The notes under the pieces are model-generated. The model searched no databases. It was given only the letters and a program-made list of their open reading frames with translations, and had not been told where the DNA came from. The translations under genes were made by a program, and so were the position numbers. A stretch of 64,000 nucleotides of DNA from Blastocatellia bacterium (GTDB lineage Bacteria; Acidobacteriota; Blastocatellia; Pyrinomonadales; Pyrinomonadaceae): the NCBI GenBank assembly GCA_003168335.1, contig PMSM01000005.1, forward strand, positions 62,001 to 126,000, in the 5' to 3' direction. Below, one piece after another: positions 44,212 through 52,257 of the stretch. Position 1 is the stretch's first letter, and every line of letters begins with the position of its first letter.

Positions 44212-45243
44212 TTACCGGCCAAAGCACGCAATCAGCCGCTCGTAAACTTTGCGCGTGACGCGCACGTCGTTCAGGTTGTATTCGCGAATCTCGGCGAGCC
44301 GCCCCGCCTGATAGAGCTCGAATACTTTGCTGCCTTCGACACTCGCAGTCTTGCTCGATTCGAGCCCCAGCGCCCAGGCAATGTCGTCGAGACCGACCCG
44401 GTTGCGACTGCCCAGCCACCAGCCCTTCATGGTGTCGAAAACTCCACGCACATTGTATTCGCCCAGATTGATCGGAGGCCGAACCGAAATGTTGTTTACC
44501 AGGCAGCGCTGAAAGATGAACGGCAGATCAAATCCGATGACGTTGTGGCCGACGATCTCGTCGCATTCGAGATCAAAGTCAGATATGAGCGCCAGAAAAT
44601 TGCTGAGCGCCTGCGCTTCCTCCTGCTCGTTACCGGCTGCATCGATCCCAAAAGCGTGCTCGCTCTGATCCGAAGTTAAGCCTTCGATCTCAAAACCCGG
44701 AATCGGCCCGATGTGTACGGCGATCGACAGGACGCGACCCGACGTGGCGTTCAAAGAACCGAGTTGATAGACGCGTTCTTCCTCGGCGGCAATATCTTCC
44801 AGGTAACGCTGCTGCTGTTCCAGTCGCATGTAGCCGAGGCGCAGCTCCCGTTCCAGTTTTGGCCCCACGCGATCGCGAAAGCCGGGCAGCGCGAGCGTCT
44901 CGATATCCAAAGTGAACGCGCGCGGCAAAGCTGGATCGCCACCCTGATACTCGCGGTATTGATCGATCGTGATCGGCTTGTATTCAGAAACAACGAACTG
45001 CGAACGGTCCTGAAAAGATTCCAGCTTGCCGGTTACGCCCCACAACCCGGGCCTTAGATCTTCGCGGTCTGCGAGAACTTCTCCCCAAATTTTCAGCGCC
45101 AGGCTACCGGTCGCGTTGCGCGCGCTGGCATCGCGAAAGGGTTTGCCTTGTTGCGTGCGGCGCTCGCGGACGGAAGTGACCGCCACCATCAGCCACACTT
45201 CTTCTGAGAATGGGAGTTCGGGGATGGGAATGTTGCCTTTCAT
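44212..45243 (-). CDS. OB-fold plus PolB-type 3'-5' exonuclease
   Basis: A 343-residue protein. The N-terminal about 95 residues look like an OB-fold (VRERRTQQGKPFRDASARNATGS, then ALKIWGEV), as in YhaM-type nucleases. The C-terminal part is a DnaQ-like 3'-5' exonuclease of the DNA polymerase B exo2 group: Exo I FTLDIETLALPG, Exo II VGHNVIGFDLPFI and Exo III EYNLNDVRVTRKVY. The fusion suggests trimming of single-stranded ends. It lies upstream of rmuC and the AddB-like gene on the same strand. Confidence 0.85.
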   Translation of the reverse strand: MKGNIPIPELPFSEEVWLMVAVTSVRERRTQQGKPFRDASARNATGSLALKIWGEVLADREDLRPGLWGVTGKLESFQDRSQFVVSEYKPITIDQYREYQGGDPALPRAFTLDIETLALPGFRDRVGPKLERELRLGYMRLEQQQRYLEDIAAEEERVYQLGSLNATSGRVLSIAVHIGPIPGFEIEGLTSDQSEHAFGIDAAGNEQEEAQALSNFLALISDFDLECDEIVGHNVIGFDLPFIFQRCLVNNISVRPPINLGEYNVRGVFDTMKGWWLGSRNRVGLDDIAWALGLESSKTASVEGSKVFELYQAGRLAEIREYNLNDVRVTRKVYERLIACFGR

Positions 45244-45275
45244 AGGTTAATCAGGAAATAGATCGGACCAAAAAC

Positions 45276-45464
45276 ATTTTCCATTTCTCATTTGTCAGTT
45301 TTCATCTGTCATGCGCGAATTTGTGTCCGTGCGTGTGATTTCGTGGATCGTTGTTCATTTCCCAACCGGGCGAACGATCCACGAAGTGACACGAATCAAC
45401 GCGAATCAACGCGAATTATACGCAGCAATGACAAATCAAACATTCGAAATGACAAATGGAAAAT
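45276..45464. repeat. Long palindrome with ATTTTCCATTT ends
   Basis: ATTTTCCATTT (45276) pairs with AAATGGAAAAT (45454-45464). Inner arms pair gtggatcgttgttc with gaacgatccac. It fills the 232-base gap between the OB-exonuclease and the Cys-cluster protein genes. Confidence 0.85.
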
Positions 45465-45475
45465 AGTAATTTGTT

Positions 45476-46318
45476 CTAGCTCACAAAATCGGACATAACC
45501 TCATCAAAACCGGGGCGGATAAAGTCTCGCGCGTGCGGAAAGATTTGTTCGGTCGTGCGTCTCAATCGCTCGAGTTCAATGAGCATCAGCAAGATCGATT
45601 CCGCTTTTTCAGGGAGTGAGCTCTGCATCACCCGCCAGGCGCTCAATGAACGATCGATAGCGATCAGCGCAATCTTGGCTGAGCCATCCGAATCATCATT
45701 CCCGCCGGCCGCAAACATTTCTTCGGCATCGTCGCTTTCCGGGCCGGCAAAGATATCGTCCGTGGTCAGGGTTTCGTCTGCGGCCTCATCGTCAAGGCCC
45801 ATCAAGGCCCGAAAAACTTTTGCCGCTACAAAGAACTGGTACCAGCGAATCACTTCGATCGCGTCGCTTACGTCTATGTCTTCTTCCGTGTTCTTTGACT
45901 TGCCGGTGGTGTCGTCGTGCACGTGTTGTTCGACGGCGAATTCTTCGGTGAACCACCGCTGGACCATCTCGGCATAGCGGCGCGCGGCAAGTGAAAGATC
46001 GTGTTGCTTGGCGTCTTGTCTTTGTTGGTCGCGGCCGGCCGCTTCATCTGTGATCGCCACATCAACGCCGGCTTCTTCCGCCCACTCCAGAATCATTTCA
46101 TGCGCCTCCTGGAACATCGATTCCAACCGGCTCCAAAACCTCGCGCTGTTGATGTCGTGGGCCTCTGGATCGGCAGCCACGTCGTCGGCTTTCTCGGTCG
46201 CATACACCAGACAGCGCGCCGTGAGTGGGCAGCGCTCGCACCAACGGTCGCAATAGTTGTAGATGCCCAGGATGAAATCACCGCTTCCGACAAGCTCTCG
46301 CAATTCATTCTTGTGCAT
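45476..46318 (-). CDS. Unknown protein with N-terminal four-Cys cluster
   Basis: A 280-residue acidic protein. Near residues 22-36 it has C-x3-C-x2-C-x5-C (YCDRWCERCPLTARC), fit for a zinc or Fe-S site. The rest is helical and acidic with a central low-complexity stretch (DDIFAGPESDDAEEM) and a C-terminal helical bundle (SLSAWRVMQSSLPEKAESILLMLIELERL). I do not recognise a family. It is the first gene of the minus-strand run leading into the nuclease cluster, though a long palindrome separates it from the next gene. Confidence 0.75.
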   Translation of the reverse strand: MHKNELRELVGSGDFILGIYNYCDRWCERCPLTARCLVYATEKADDVAADPEAHDINSARFWSRLESMFQEAHEMILEWAEEAGVDVAITDEAAGRDQQRQDAKQHDLSLAARRYAEMVQRWFTEEFAVEQHVHDDTTGKSKNTEEDIDVSDAIEVIRWYQFFVAAKVFRALMGLDDEAADETLTTDDIFAGPESDDAEEMFAAGGNDDSDGSAKIALIAIDRSLSAWRVMQSSLPEKAESILLMLIELERLRRTTEQIFPHARDFIRPGFDEVMSDFVS

Positions 46319-46455
46319 AGCGATTCTCGACCTTCCAGCGGTCAGCTTTCAGGCGCTGCCCCGACAGACTACCAGCAGTCGCAAAAAGGTAACCGGCATC
46401 AACACAAACCCGTCACAAGTGACGGGCATTGTAATGTATTATTGGCACAGTAACC

Positions 46456-46798
46456 ATGACAACCGCCAACTCTTGTCAAAAGATCACACTGGGCCAAGCG
46501 CTGGATCGTTTGCCTGGTCCTCAGGCCGAACGCTCAGTGAGCTTGTTCGAGCATGGTTCGCTGGTTGTGAAGCTGTACGCGCCGCGCGGCGACGACCCGC
46601 AGATCCCGCCTTCGCGTGATGAGGTCTACGTCGTGGCGCAGGGCAGCGGCGACTTCGTTTGCGCCGGAGCACGCCAGACTTTCGCACCCACGACGTCTTG
46701 TTCGCGGCCATCGAACATCGCTTTGAAAACTTCAGCGATGATTTCGCGGTCTGGGTCTTTTTCTATGGACCGGCAGGCGGCGAGATAGATCGGGGTTA
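46456..46798 (+). pseudogene. Cupin protein gene broken by a one-base frameshift
   Basis: The frame from ATG 46456 reads as a cupin (LVVKLYAPRGDDPQIPPSRDEVYVVAQGSGDF) until about 46687. The natural continuation DVLFAAIEHRFENFSDDFAVW, ending FFYGPAGGEIDRG with a stop at 46796-46798, lies in another frame. One missing base at the run ccc near 46687-46689 explains the break (FAP then HDVLF). A sequencing error would look the same. Confidence 0.75.
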
Positions 46799-46817
46799 GG
46801 AAAAACGCCACAGATTT

Positions 46818-46949
46818 ATGGGGATCTGCGCGGTCAAAAATAAGATTGAAATCAAAATGCCTCTGCGCAAACAAGGTTATGGTGATTGGGAGTTTGAGGC
46901 AAAGGACCCGAATGGCTACCTGCTGGTGTTCAGCGAACTGATCGATTAG
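46818..46949 (+). pseudogene. VOC/glyoxalase C-terminal remnant
   Basis: A 43-codon open stretch ends GDWEFEAKDPNGYLLVFSELID, the final beta-strands of a VOC (glyoxalase/dioxygenase-like) domain. The first two-thirds of the domain are absent. The upstream junction contains cacagatttatggggatctgcg, a piece of the CACAGATT repeat family, suggesting decay around a repeat. Confidence 0.65.
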
Positions 46950-48250
46950 CCTCGGCCATCGGTTTCCCAGATGGAACGCACGTCTGCGAATTCAGGCTTT
47001 TCTTTTAAGACTTCGCCCGTCGTGGTCATGCCGATCTTGTAGGTCACCTCGCCACGTGGAGTGTCCCGCTTCTCAAATCTGCGCGCCAGTTTGAGTCTGT
47101 CCCACTCTTTCATCCGCACTCCAAACGTAGTGCCATGGCGCAACAGAAAATCCGCCAGGATATTCCGATCGTCAACCCGAGCCAACAGCGAAAGACAAAA
47201 CCCAGTCCGGCCCTTTTTCCCGGTTACCGTTGTCGTCCAAACGTCGAGCGCGCCTTTTTGCAAAAGCATCTCAGCGAGCCAGGCCATGTGTTCAGAGGTG
47301 TCGTCATCTATGTTGCAGGCGATTTCGACAACCGTATCTCTGGCGTAAGGCAGGGGGTCGGGCGCTGTTGAGGCTTCGAGCAAGGTCACCCGAAAAACAT
47401 TGGGATAAGAATCCAGGTCCATCGAGCCCGCGCCCATGCCTTGTTTAAGAACTACGCCCGATGGCATTTCGTTTACGAACTGCGGCGACAAGGCCTTCAG
47501 AATGGCGATCCCGGTTGGCGTTGAAAGCTCGACATCGGTCCGAGTGATTTCATTCGGCGTTTTGGCGATGGGCATTCCGATCAAAAGTCGCGCGCTCGCG
47601 GGTGGCGGAACAGGGTGTGTCCCGTGTTGCATGCGCACGACGCCTCGGCCGACTTTCACTGGCGTCGCAAACACTCGCGCCGGGCTAACTCTACTGAAAC
47701 AGTAGGCGGCCATGACAACATCCAGAATCGAATCAATTGTGCCGACTTCGTGAAATGCGACATCTTCGATCGACATTCCGTGGGCCGCGGATTCGGCTTC
47801 GGCTATGAGGTGAAAAATGTCCAGCGCCAGTTTTTTCGTATCCTGATCGAGCTTTGAGTCGGCGATCAATCGTTTGATATCAACGTAGTGTGTGTGCCAG
47901 TGGGAATGAGCATCTTCGCCTAACAAGAGGTTTGTGCTCTGGTCGTGATGATGATGAGAATGCTCGTGGCCGTGCGCGTCGCCATCCGCGTGGCTATGCT
48001 CGTTGTTATGCGCGTGGTTTTTGCCAAAAGCGTGTTTCCACGCTTCATCGTTCCACTTAACCACGATGCGCGCCGCTTTCATCGTCGCTCTGATTGCGCT
48101 GCCAGCCTCAATCTCGACGCCTGCAAGGTTGAGCAGCGAAGGCAACGATTGAAACTCCTCGATCGATACCAGACCGGCATCAAGAAAGCTCGCCGCAAAC
48201 ATGTCGCCGGCGATGCCGGCCACACTTTCGAGAAAGAGAGTCTTAGTCAT
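46946..48250 (-). CDS. larC: LarC, nickel insertion protein for the pincer cofactor
   Basis: A 434-residue protein of the LarC (DUF111) family, which inserts nickel into the pincer nucleotide by CTP-dependent cyclometallation. The N-terminus KTLFLESVAGIAGDMFAASFLDAG is diagnostic. Residues about 78-118 are extremely His-rich (HAHNNEHSHADGDAHGHEHS, then HHHHD), consistent with nickel binding. The conserved AYCFSRVSPARVFATPVKVGRG lies near 180-200. In lactobacilli larC is split and needs a frameshift; here it is one continuous frame. It overlaps the larB end by 8 bases, so the two are probably translationally coupled. Confidence 0.95.
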   Translation of the reverse strand: MTKTLFLESVAGIAGDMFAASFLDAGLVSIEEFQSLPSLLNLAGVEIEAGSAIRATMKAARIVVKWNDEAWKHAFGKNHAHNNEHSHADGDAHGHEHSHHHHDQSTNLLLGEDAHSHWHTHYVDIKRLIADSKLDQDTKKLALDIFHLIAEAESAAHGMSIEDVAFHEVGTIDSILDVVMAAYCFSRVSPARVFATPVKVGRGVVRMQHGTHPVPPPASARLLIGMPIAKTPNEITRTDVELSTPTGIAILKALSPQFVNEMPSGVVLKQGMGAGSMDLDSYPNVFRVTLLEASTAPDPLPYARDTVVEIACNIDDDTSEHMAWLAEMLLQKGALDVWTTTVTGKKGRTGFCLSLLARVDDRNILADFLLRHGTTFGVRMKEWDRLKLARRFEKRDTPRGEVTYKIGMTTTGEVLKEKPEFADVRSIWETDGRG

Positions 48251-49025
48251 CGCGACTTCTCAAGACTTGTCTGATCACCTGGCAGGCAGCGAAGCCAGCA
48301 GAGAAACCATTGTCGATGTTGACGACGGCAACACCAGGCGCGCACGAATTGATCATCGCCAGGAGCGCGGCCACTCCGCCAAAGCTCGCGCCGTAACCTA
48401 CGCTCGTAGGCACGGCAAAGAGCGGTTTGCCGAATAGCCCTCCGACGACGCTGGGCAGGGCGCCATCCATTCCGGCGACTACGACCAGCGCGGATGCTCC
48501 CTGAATCTCTTCCGTCCGGTTCAGCAACCGATGCAGGCCGGCCACGCCGACGTCGTAGAATTTTTCAAACGCCGTGTTCATGGCGATGCAGACCTCACAA
48601 GCCTCTTCGGCAACGGATAAATCACCTGTTCCTGCCGCGAGAACCGCGACGTACGGTTCGCCGCACAACCAGTCTTTTACGGGATGAGCGTTGACGATAA
48701 ACGTGCGGCCGGCGTTGTTCGCACGACCTTGTGGGTATCGCTGCTGCAACGCTGAGAGCTTTTCTGCTGCCAGCCGCGTGATCAAAACGGGCGAGCCCGA
48801 ATGGGCCAGCCGTTCGGTGATGGAAAGGATTTGCTCGATCGTCTTGGCTTCGCCGTAGATCACTTCGCCCAGTCCGTGGCGAATCGAACGATGATGGTCG
48901 ACGTCGGCAAACTCCAGGTTGCTTTGACGAAACGGGCCCGCGCGCAAAACGCGCGCAGCCTGATCAGGCGTGACCGCGCCGGTTCGTACGCTTTCAAGCA
49001 CCGCAATCAGTTCAGCGTCCTGCAT
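48243..49025 (-). CDS. larB: LarB, pyridinium carboxylase of pincer cofactor synthesis
   Basis: A 260-residue LarB enzyme, which carboxylates and hydrolyses nicotinic acid adenine dinucleotide in the first step of pincer cofactor synthesis. The C-terminal half is PurE-like, with VVVAGMDGALPSVVGGLF and VGYGASFGGVAALLAMINS. The N-terminal block FADVDHHRSIRHGLGEVIYGEAKT is diagnostic. ATG 49025 lies 17 bases past the larE stop with a weak ribosome site; an upstream in-frame start at 49094 would overlap larE. Order on the minus strand is larE, larB, larC. Confidence 0.95.
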   Translation of the reverse strand: MQDAELIAVLESVRTGAVTPDQAARVLRAGPFRQSNLEFADVDHHRSIRHGLGEVIYGEAKTIEQILSITERLAHSGSPVLITRLAAEKLSALQQRYPQGRANNAGRTFIVNAHPVKDWLCGEPYVAVLAAGTGDLSVAEEACEVCIAMNTAFEKFYDVGVAGLHRLLNRTEEIQGASALVVVAGMDGALPSVVGGLFGKPLFAVPTSVGYGASFGGVAALLAMINSCAPGVAVVNIDNGFSAGFAACQVIRQVLRSRDD

Positions 49026-49042
49026 ACAACACCGTCGATGCG

Positions 49043-49864
49043 TTACAGGTTCCCTCCACCGGTTCGATAGCCGGCCAGGTCCAGAGTTACCCAACGATAG
49101 CCCAGACGTCGACCCAGGCCTACGAGTTCATCGCGCATTTCTGTCGCGCGGGAAAGTTCATCAGGCGCAACCTCCAGACGAAGAAAACGACTATCGCCGT
49201 TTTCATGCAGTCGCACGCGAAACACATTCAAGCCGCCGCGGCGCAAGAGCATTTCCATTTCTTCCACGTCTTTGAGCTTTTGGGGGGTAATTTGAACGCC
49301 CGTCATCAGGCGGGAACTCAGGCAGGGACTCGCAGGTTTGTCTGCAAGATCGAGATGGTTAAGACGCATCAACCCGCGGATATCTTCTTTTGTTAAGTTC
49401 GCGTCATTGAGCGGGGAAAGGACTTTGTTTTCAAGCGCGGCCGCGTGGCCCGGCCGGAAATCGCCCCGGTCGGATGCGTTGTAGCCATAAGCTATCCACT
49501 TGTATCCGCGCCGTTGGCTCAGCGCGCCGCTCAATCTAAACAGCTCCGTCTTGCAGTGGAAACAACGATTGCCGTCGTTGCTGAGATACTCCTGGTTTGA
49601 AAATTCCGCGCTCTCCTCAAGAACATGCTCGACGCCTAAGCTCTCGGCGAACGATCGTGCGTCTTCCTTTTCCACTTGCGCCAGACTCGCGCTGACCGAG
49701 GTGATTGCCAGCAGACGCCCGCCGTAACGCTGACGCGTCTGTTCCGCGGCCCACAATAGGAACGAGCTATCAACGCCACCCGAAAAGGCGACAATCAAAC
49801 CTTCCGCAAGTCGTGGCCGCAAAAGGCCGGTTAGTTCCTGGTACTTGCTCTGTTGAGACTTCAC
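49043..49864 (-). CDS. larE: LarE, sulfur transferase of pincer cofactor synthesis
   Basis: A 273-residue PP-loop ATPase-like sulfur insertase. The P-loop is FSGGVDSS (residues 27-34). Three cysteines stand at 101, 104 (RCFHCK) and 181 (SPCLSSR). In the known [4Fe-4S] type of LarE three cysteines hold a cluster, while the Lactobacillus type sacrifices one cysteine. A CxxC pair plus the later Cys suggests the Fe-S type here. It is the first gene of the larEBC operon on the minus strand. Confidence 0.94.
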   Translation of the reverse strand: MKSQQSKYQELTGLLRPRLAEGLIVAFSGGVDSSFLLWAAEQTRQRYGGRLLAITSVSASLAQVEKEDARSFAESLGVEHVLEESAEFSNQEYLSNDGNRCFHCKTELFRLSGALSQRRGYKWIAYGYNASDRGDFRPGHAAALENKVLSPLNDANLTKEDIRGLMRLNHLDLADKPASPCLSSRLMTGVQITPQKLKDVEEMEMLLRRGGLNVFRVRLHENGDSRFLRLEVAPDELSRATEMRDELVGLGRRLGYRWVTLDLAGYRTGGGNL

Positions 49865-50035
49865 TGAAGAACCCCCTGCACTCGGAGTTGCGATGGTAGC
49901 ATTCGGATTTGGCGAGCACCAAACACAGAAAGAATTGCCCCAAGCGTATTTCGCCGCAGGTTATTGACGAGCGAAAGATGTAGAATTAGAAATCGACCAT
50001 CAAAGATCGATTGACGCCGCTTCGGGTTTGCGCAC

Positions 50036-50629
50036 TTGCACATGGCTTTAGAGACACTTTCGGTACAGTCACAGCCCCATCGTTGTCATTGGGCCAAAAC
50101 TGAATTGTCCATCGCCTATCACGATTGCGAGTGGGGCGTGCCCTCGCATGACGATCGCACACTGTTTGAGTTCCTGATTCTCGAAGGCGCACAGGCCGGG
50201 TTGAGTTGGGAGACTATTCTGCGGAAGCGCGAGAACTACCGGGCGGCCTTCAATGACTTCGATCCACGCAAGGTCGCGAAATACGACGAACGCAAGATTG
50301 CGAAATTGCTCGGCGACGCCGGCATCATCCGTAATCGTCTCAAGATTAATTCTGCCGTGCGGAACGCCAAAGCATTTCTTGAAATCCAGAAAGAGTTTGG
50401 CAGCTTCGATAATTATGTCTGGCGCTTCGTACACGGACGGACTATTAAGCGCAAGCGCGGTGCGGCGGCGCAGGCCCATACTCTGGACTCGGATGCGCTC
50501 AGCCGGGACCTCATGCGCCGCGGTTTCAAATTTGTCGGTTCGACGATCTGCTATTCATTCATGCAGGCCGTGGGAATGGTGAACGATCACGAGCCAACTT
50601 GCTTTCGGTACCATCAGGTTGCCAAATGA
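50036..50629 (+). CDS. tag: 3-methyladenine DNA glycosylase I (Tag)
   Basis: A 197-residue Tag-family glycosylase that removes 3-methyladenine. Diagnostic blocks are RCHWAKTELSIAYHDCEWGVP (zinc-site Cys and His), FEFLILEGAQAGLSWETIL (active-site Glu and Trp) and STICYSFMQAVGMVNDHEPTCF with the final zinc-site Cys. The start is ATG 50036 or 50042; neither has a clear ribosome site. It is divergent from the larE gene. Confidence 0.93.
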   Translation: MHMALETLSVQSQPHRCHWAKTELSIAYHDCEWGVPSHDDRTLFEFLILEGAQAGLSWETILRKRENYRAAFNDFDPRKVAKYDERKIAKLLGDAGIIRNRLKINSAVRNAKAFLEIQKEFGSFDNYVWRFVHGRTIKRKRGAAAQAHTLDSDALSRDLMRRGFKFVGSTICYSFMQAVGMVNDHEPTCFRYHQVAK

Positions 50630-50639
50630 GTTGCGGGGC

Positions 50640-50745
50640 ATTAGCCCGCGCGTAAGCAAGGGCTCGAATTCTCTGAGCCCTCCCCTCTCACCGCCCCACC
50701 CCAGCCGGGCTGCCCGGCCGGGGACCCCGGAGTCGGGATACTGCC
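50640..50745. repeat. PGRAARLG-type GC-rich repeat, intergenic copy
   Basis: It carries the same ordered blocks as the copy inside the AddB-like gene (ccgcgcgtaagcaagggctc, ccctccc, ccaccccagccgggctgccc, ggggaccccgg, gtcggg). It fills the gap between tag and the HIT gene. Confidence 0.88.
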
Positions 50746-50761
50746 CCATTCCCTGAGAAAC

Positions 50762-51202
50762 ATGCTAACCAAAAATGATGCCACGTGTCTTTTTTGTAGG
50801 ATCGCCGGCGGGGAAGTCTCTGCTGGTCTGGTTTTTGAAGACGAGATATCGCTGGCCTTTCTTGATCATCGTCCCGTCTTTCCCGGCCATTGCCTTTTGA
50901 TTCCGAAAGGGCACTATGAAACCCTGGCTGATTTGCCCGAAGAGCTGATCGCGCCTTTCTTTAAGAATGCCCAGCTTCTCGCGCGCGCCGTCGAAGCTGC
51001 GATGGATGCGCACGGGACGTTCGTAGCGATGAACAATCGCGTCAGCCAGAGCGTGCCGCATCTGCATATCCACATTGTGCCGCGACGCCGCAAAGACGGC
51101 CTGAAAGGCTTCTTTTGGCCCCGTTCTCCATACAAAAGCGAGGAAGAGGCTAATGCAGTTCAGTCGGCTATTCGCAGCGCGGTGCATGCTCTCATCCAAT
51201 AG
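50762..51202 (+). CDS. HIT-family hydrolase
   Basis: A 146-residue histidine-triad protein. The triad is HLHIHIV near residue 98-104, and a CLFCRIAGGE opening supplies the zinc-site pair seen in many members. The lid helix block PKGHYETLADLPEELIAPFF fits the Hint/GalT-like branch. HIT proteins hydrolyse nucleotidyl-phosphoramidates or dinucleoside polyphosphates; the substrate is not fixed by sequence. A 1-kb gene-free region follows. Confidence 0.92.
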   Translation: MLTKNDATCLFCRIAGGEVSAGLVFEDEISLAFLDHRPVFPGHCLLIPKGHYETLADLPEELIAPFFKNAQLLARAVEAAMDAHGTFVAMNNRVSQSVPHLHIHIVPRRRKDGLKGFFWPRSPYKSEEEANAVQSAIRSAVHALIQ

Positions 51203-51483
51203 CGGAACCGCTGAACAAGTAACGATGGTTGCGAAAGTAAGAGCCCGCGAGGAAGTCCTTGCGCCGATTCCTGACATTGTCGGCCCTGCGGGCCTCAGCT
51301 CAGAGAACCGCCCTCTGCGCAACAATCCCAAATTCTCCCGCCATCACCTTCCTCAGAGCTTCCTAAAATATTTCCCGAATGTTTCTTGTTTTGGTTTCTC
51401 TTTTGCTCCGCGCCGAAAATGCTGAGGGTTTTCTTGAGAAAAGAAAAAGAGATCGCTTTTCGAAAAATAAAACACACAAAAAA
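51203..51483. other. Upstream gap of the large RNA candidate
   Basis: No gene is seen here. The right part (51430-51483) is strikingly A-rich (aaaagaaaaaga, cgaaaaataaaacacacaaaaa) and sits directly in front of a -35 box, as an UP element does at strongly expressed genes. The left part contains small palindromes such as ccctgcgggcc. Confidence 0.55.
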
Positions 51484-51512
51484 TTGACGAGAAAAAATCT
51501 TTTAGGTATAAG
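51484..51512 (+). promoter_or_regulatory. Strong sigma70-like promoter with A-rich upstream element
   Basis: TTGACG (51484-51489), exactly 17 bases, TATAAG (51507-51512), preceded by A-tracts. Transcription should start near 51519. No open reading frame of note follows for 740 bases. Confidence 0.75.
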
Positions 51513-51518
51513 TCTCCC

Positions 51519-52062
51519 CGTCGCGGAGGTCACGGCCTTTGAGACCAGCGAAGGGATCGGCGAACAGAGTGGTGACATTCTGGGAGAGAGCAGCAGCAGA
51601 GCGGTTTGTGGTTGCTATTGACGCCCAGCGCTGAAGCCGAAAGGCTTGCTAGGGAAAGATCGAAAGGTTTTTTCCGAGCGCCCGGATAAAAACGGGTAGC
51701 ACCCTTTGGGAAGGACCCGCTGAAGGGGAGCAATGTCGCTCGACGAAAGTTGAGCCTCGTTGCCGGGAACGTAACCGGCGGTGGAGGACAGCCACCAAAA
51801 AAACTACCTAAAGGCACCACGTTCCGCAAGGAATGTGAGATTCGTGAAAGCGAGTCGAATGTCCCGCAAGGGATGTGAGGTAAGTGGAAACAGATCGCGT
51901 GCCGACCGGGAAGCATCGACCGCCGATCGCTTGTCGGAATACAAATTGGCAGCTTGTGCTTGGCCAAGCCAGGCTGCCATCTTAGAAATCACTTCGGTGG
52001 TTTATAAGACTTGAGGTTGCGCTGCTATCAGCTTCGGTTGAGAGCAGCGCAATTTCGCTTTT
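51519..52062 (+). ncRNA. Large structured non-coding RNA candidate (about 540 nt)
   Basis: This promoter-to-terminator unit has no plausible gene on either strand. It is packed with hairpins capped by GNRA or UUCG loops: AAGCC-GAAA-GGCTT (51634-51647), GCTCGAC-GAAA-GTTGAGC (51738-51755), TTCC-GCAA-GGAA (51822-51833), TCGT-GAAA-GCGA (51842-51853), GTCCC-GCAA-GGGAT (51861-51874) and AAATCAC-TTCG-GTGGTTT (51986-52003). Further stems are GGTGG/CCACC (51780-51796) and TGGCAGC/GCTGCCA (51947-51979). GATCGGCG (51555-51562) can pair with CGCCGATC (51921-51928), closing a domain of about 370 nt. I looked for hallmarks of RNase P RNA, tmRNA, SRP RNA and group II introns and did not find them. The identity is unknown. 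Confidence 0.7.
52017..52062 (+). terminator. Intrinsic terminator of the large RNA candidate
   Basis: TTGCGCTGCT (52017-52026) pairs perfectly with AGCAGCGCAA (52043-52052). Inside, TCAGC-TTCG-GTTGA extends the stem past one mismatch. A tttcgctttt tract follows. Confidence 0.8.
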
Positions 52063-52079
52063 GGGGGCCCCAAATAATC

Positions 52080-52147
52080 CTGTTTAGAGGCGGGCCACTG
52101 CCCGCCAACCTCTGCCTATCGGCGAGCGGTAGCCCGCCGCTAAACAG
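52080..52147. repeat. CTGTTTAG palindrome
   Basis: CTGTTTAG (52080) and CTAAACAG (52140) close a palindrome with inner gcgggc/gcccgc hairpins. It lies between the RNA candidate and the VOC gene; the rest of this gap is an ordinary upstream region. Confidence 0.8.
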
Positions 52148-52257
52148 TTTCTTCAATCGACCCTCCATCTCCAACTGGCTTTTCCCACCGCTCGCTGATA
52201 AAGTTTCAGCCCCTTAGACACCAATTACCATCAATCCAAATTAAGGAGAAAACCGAG

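Noticed and set aside
50555-50749. A minus-strand frame of 64 codons between tag and the HIT gene
   Set aside because: It is the translated GC-rich repeat; the same peptide pattern occurs inside the AddB-like gene because of the repeat, not as a separate gene.
51203-51621. Small frames across the start of the large RNA candidate, for example 51379-51621
   Set aside because: Low complexity (Lys/Arg/Phe-rich from A/T tracts), no ribosome site, and they cross the promoter.
51519-52062. RNase P RNA, tmRNA or SRP RNA as an identity for the large RNA
   Set aside because: I searched by eye for the ACAGAA/P4 strands, a tag frame with CCA end and the SRP loop, and none fits. A covariance search would be decisive.
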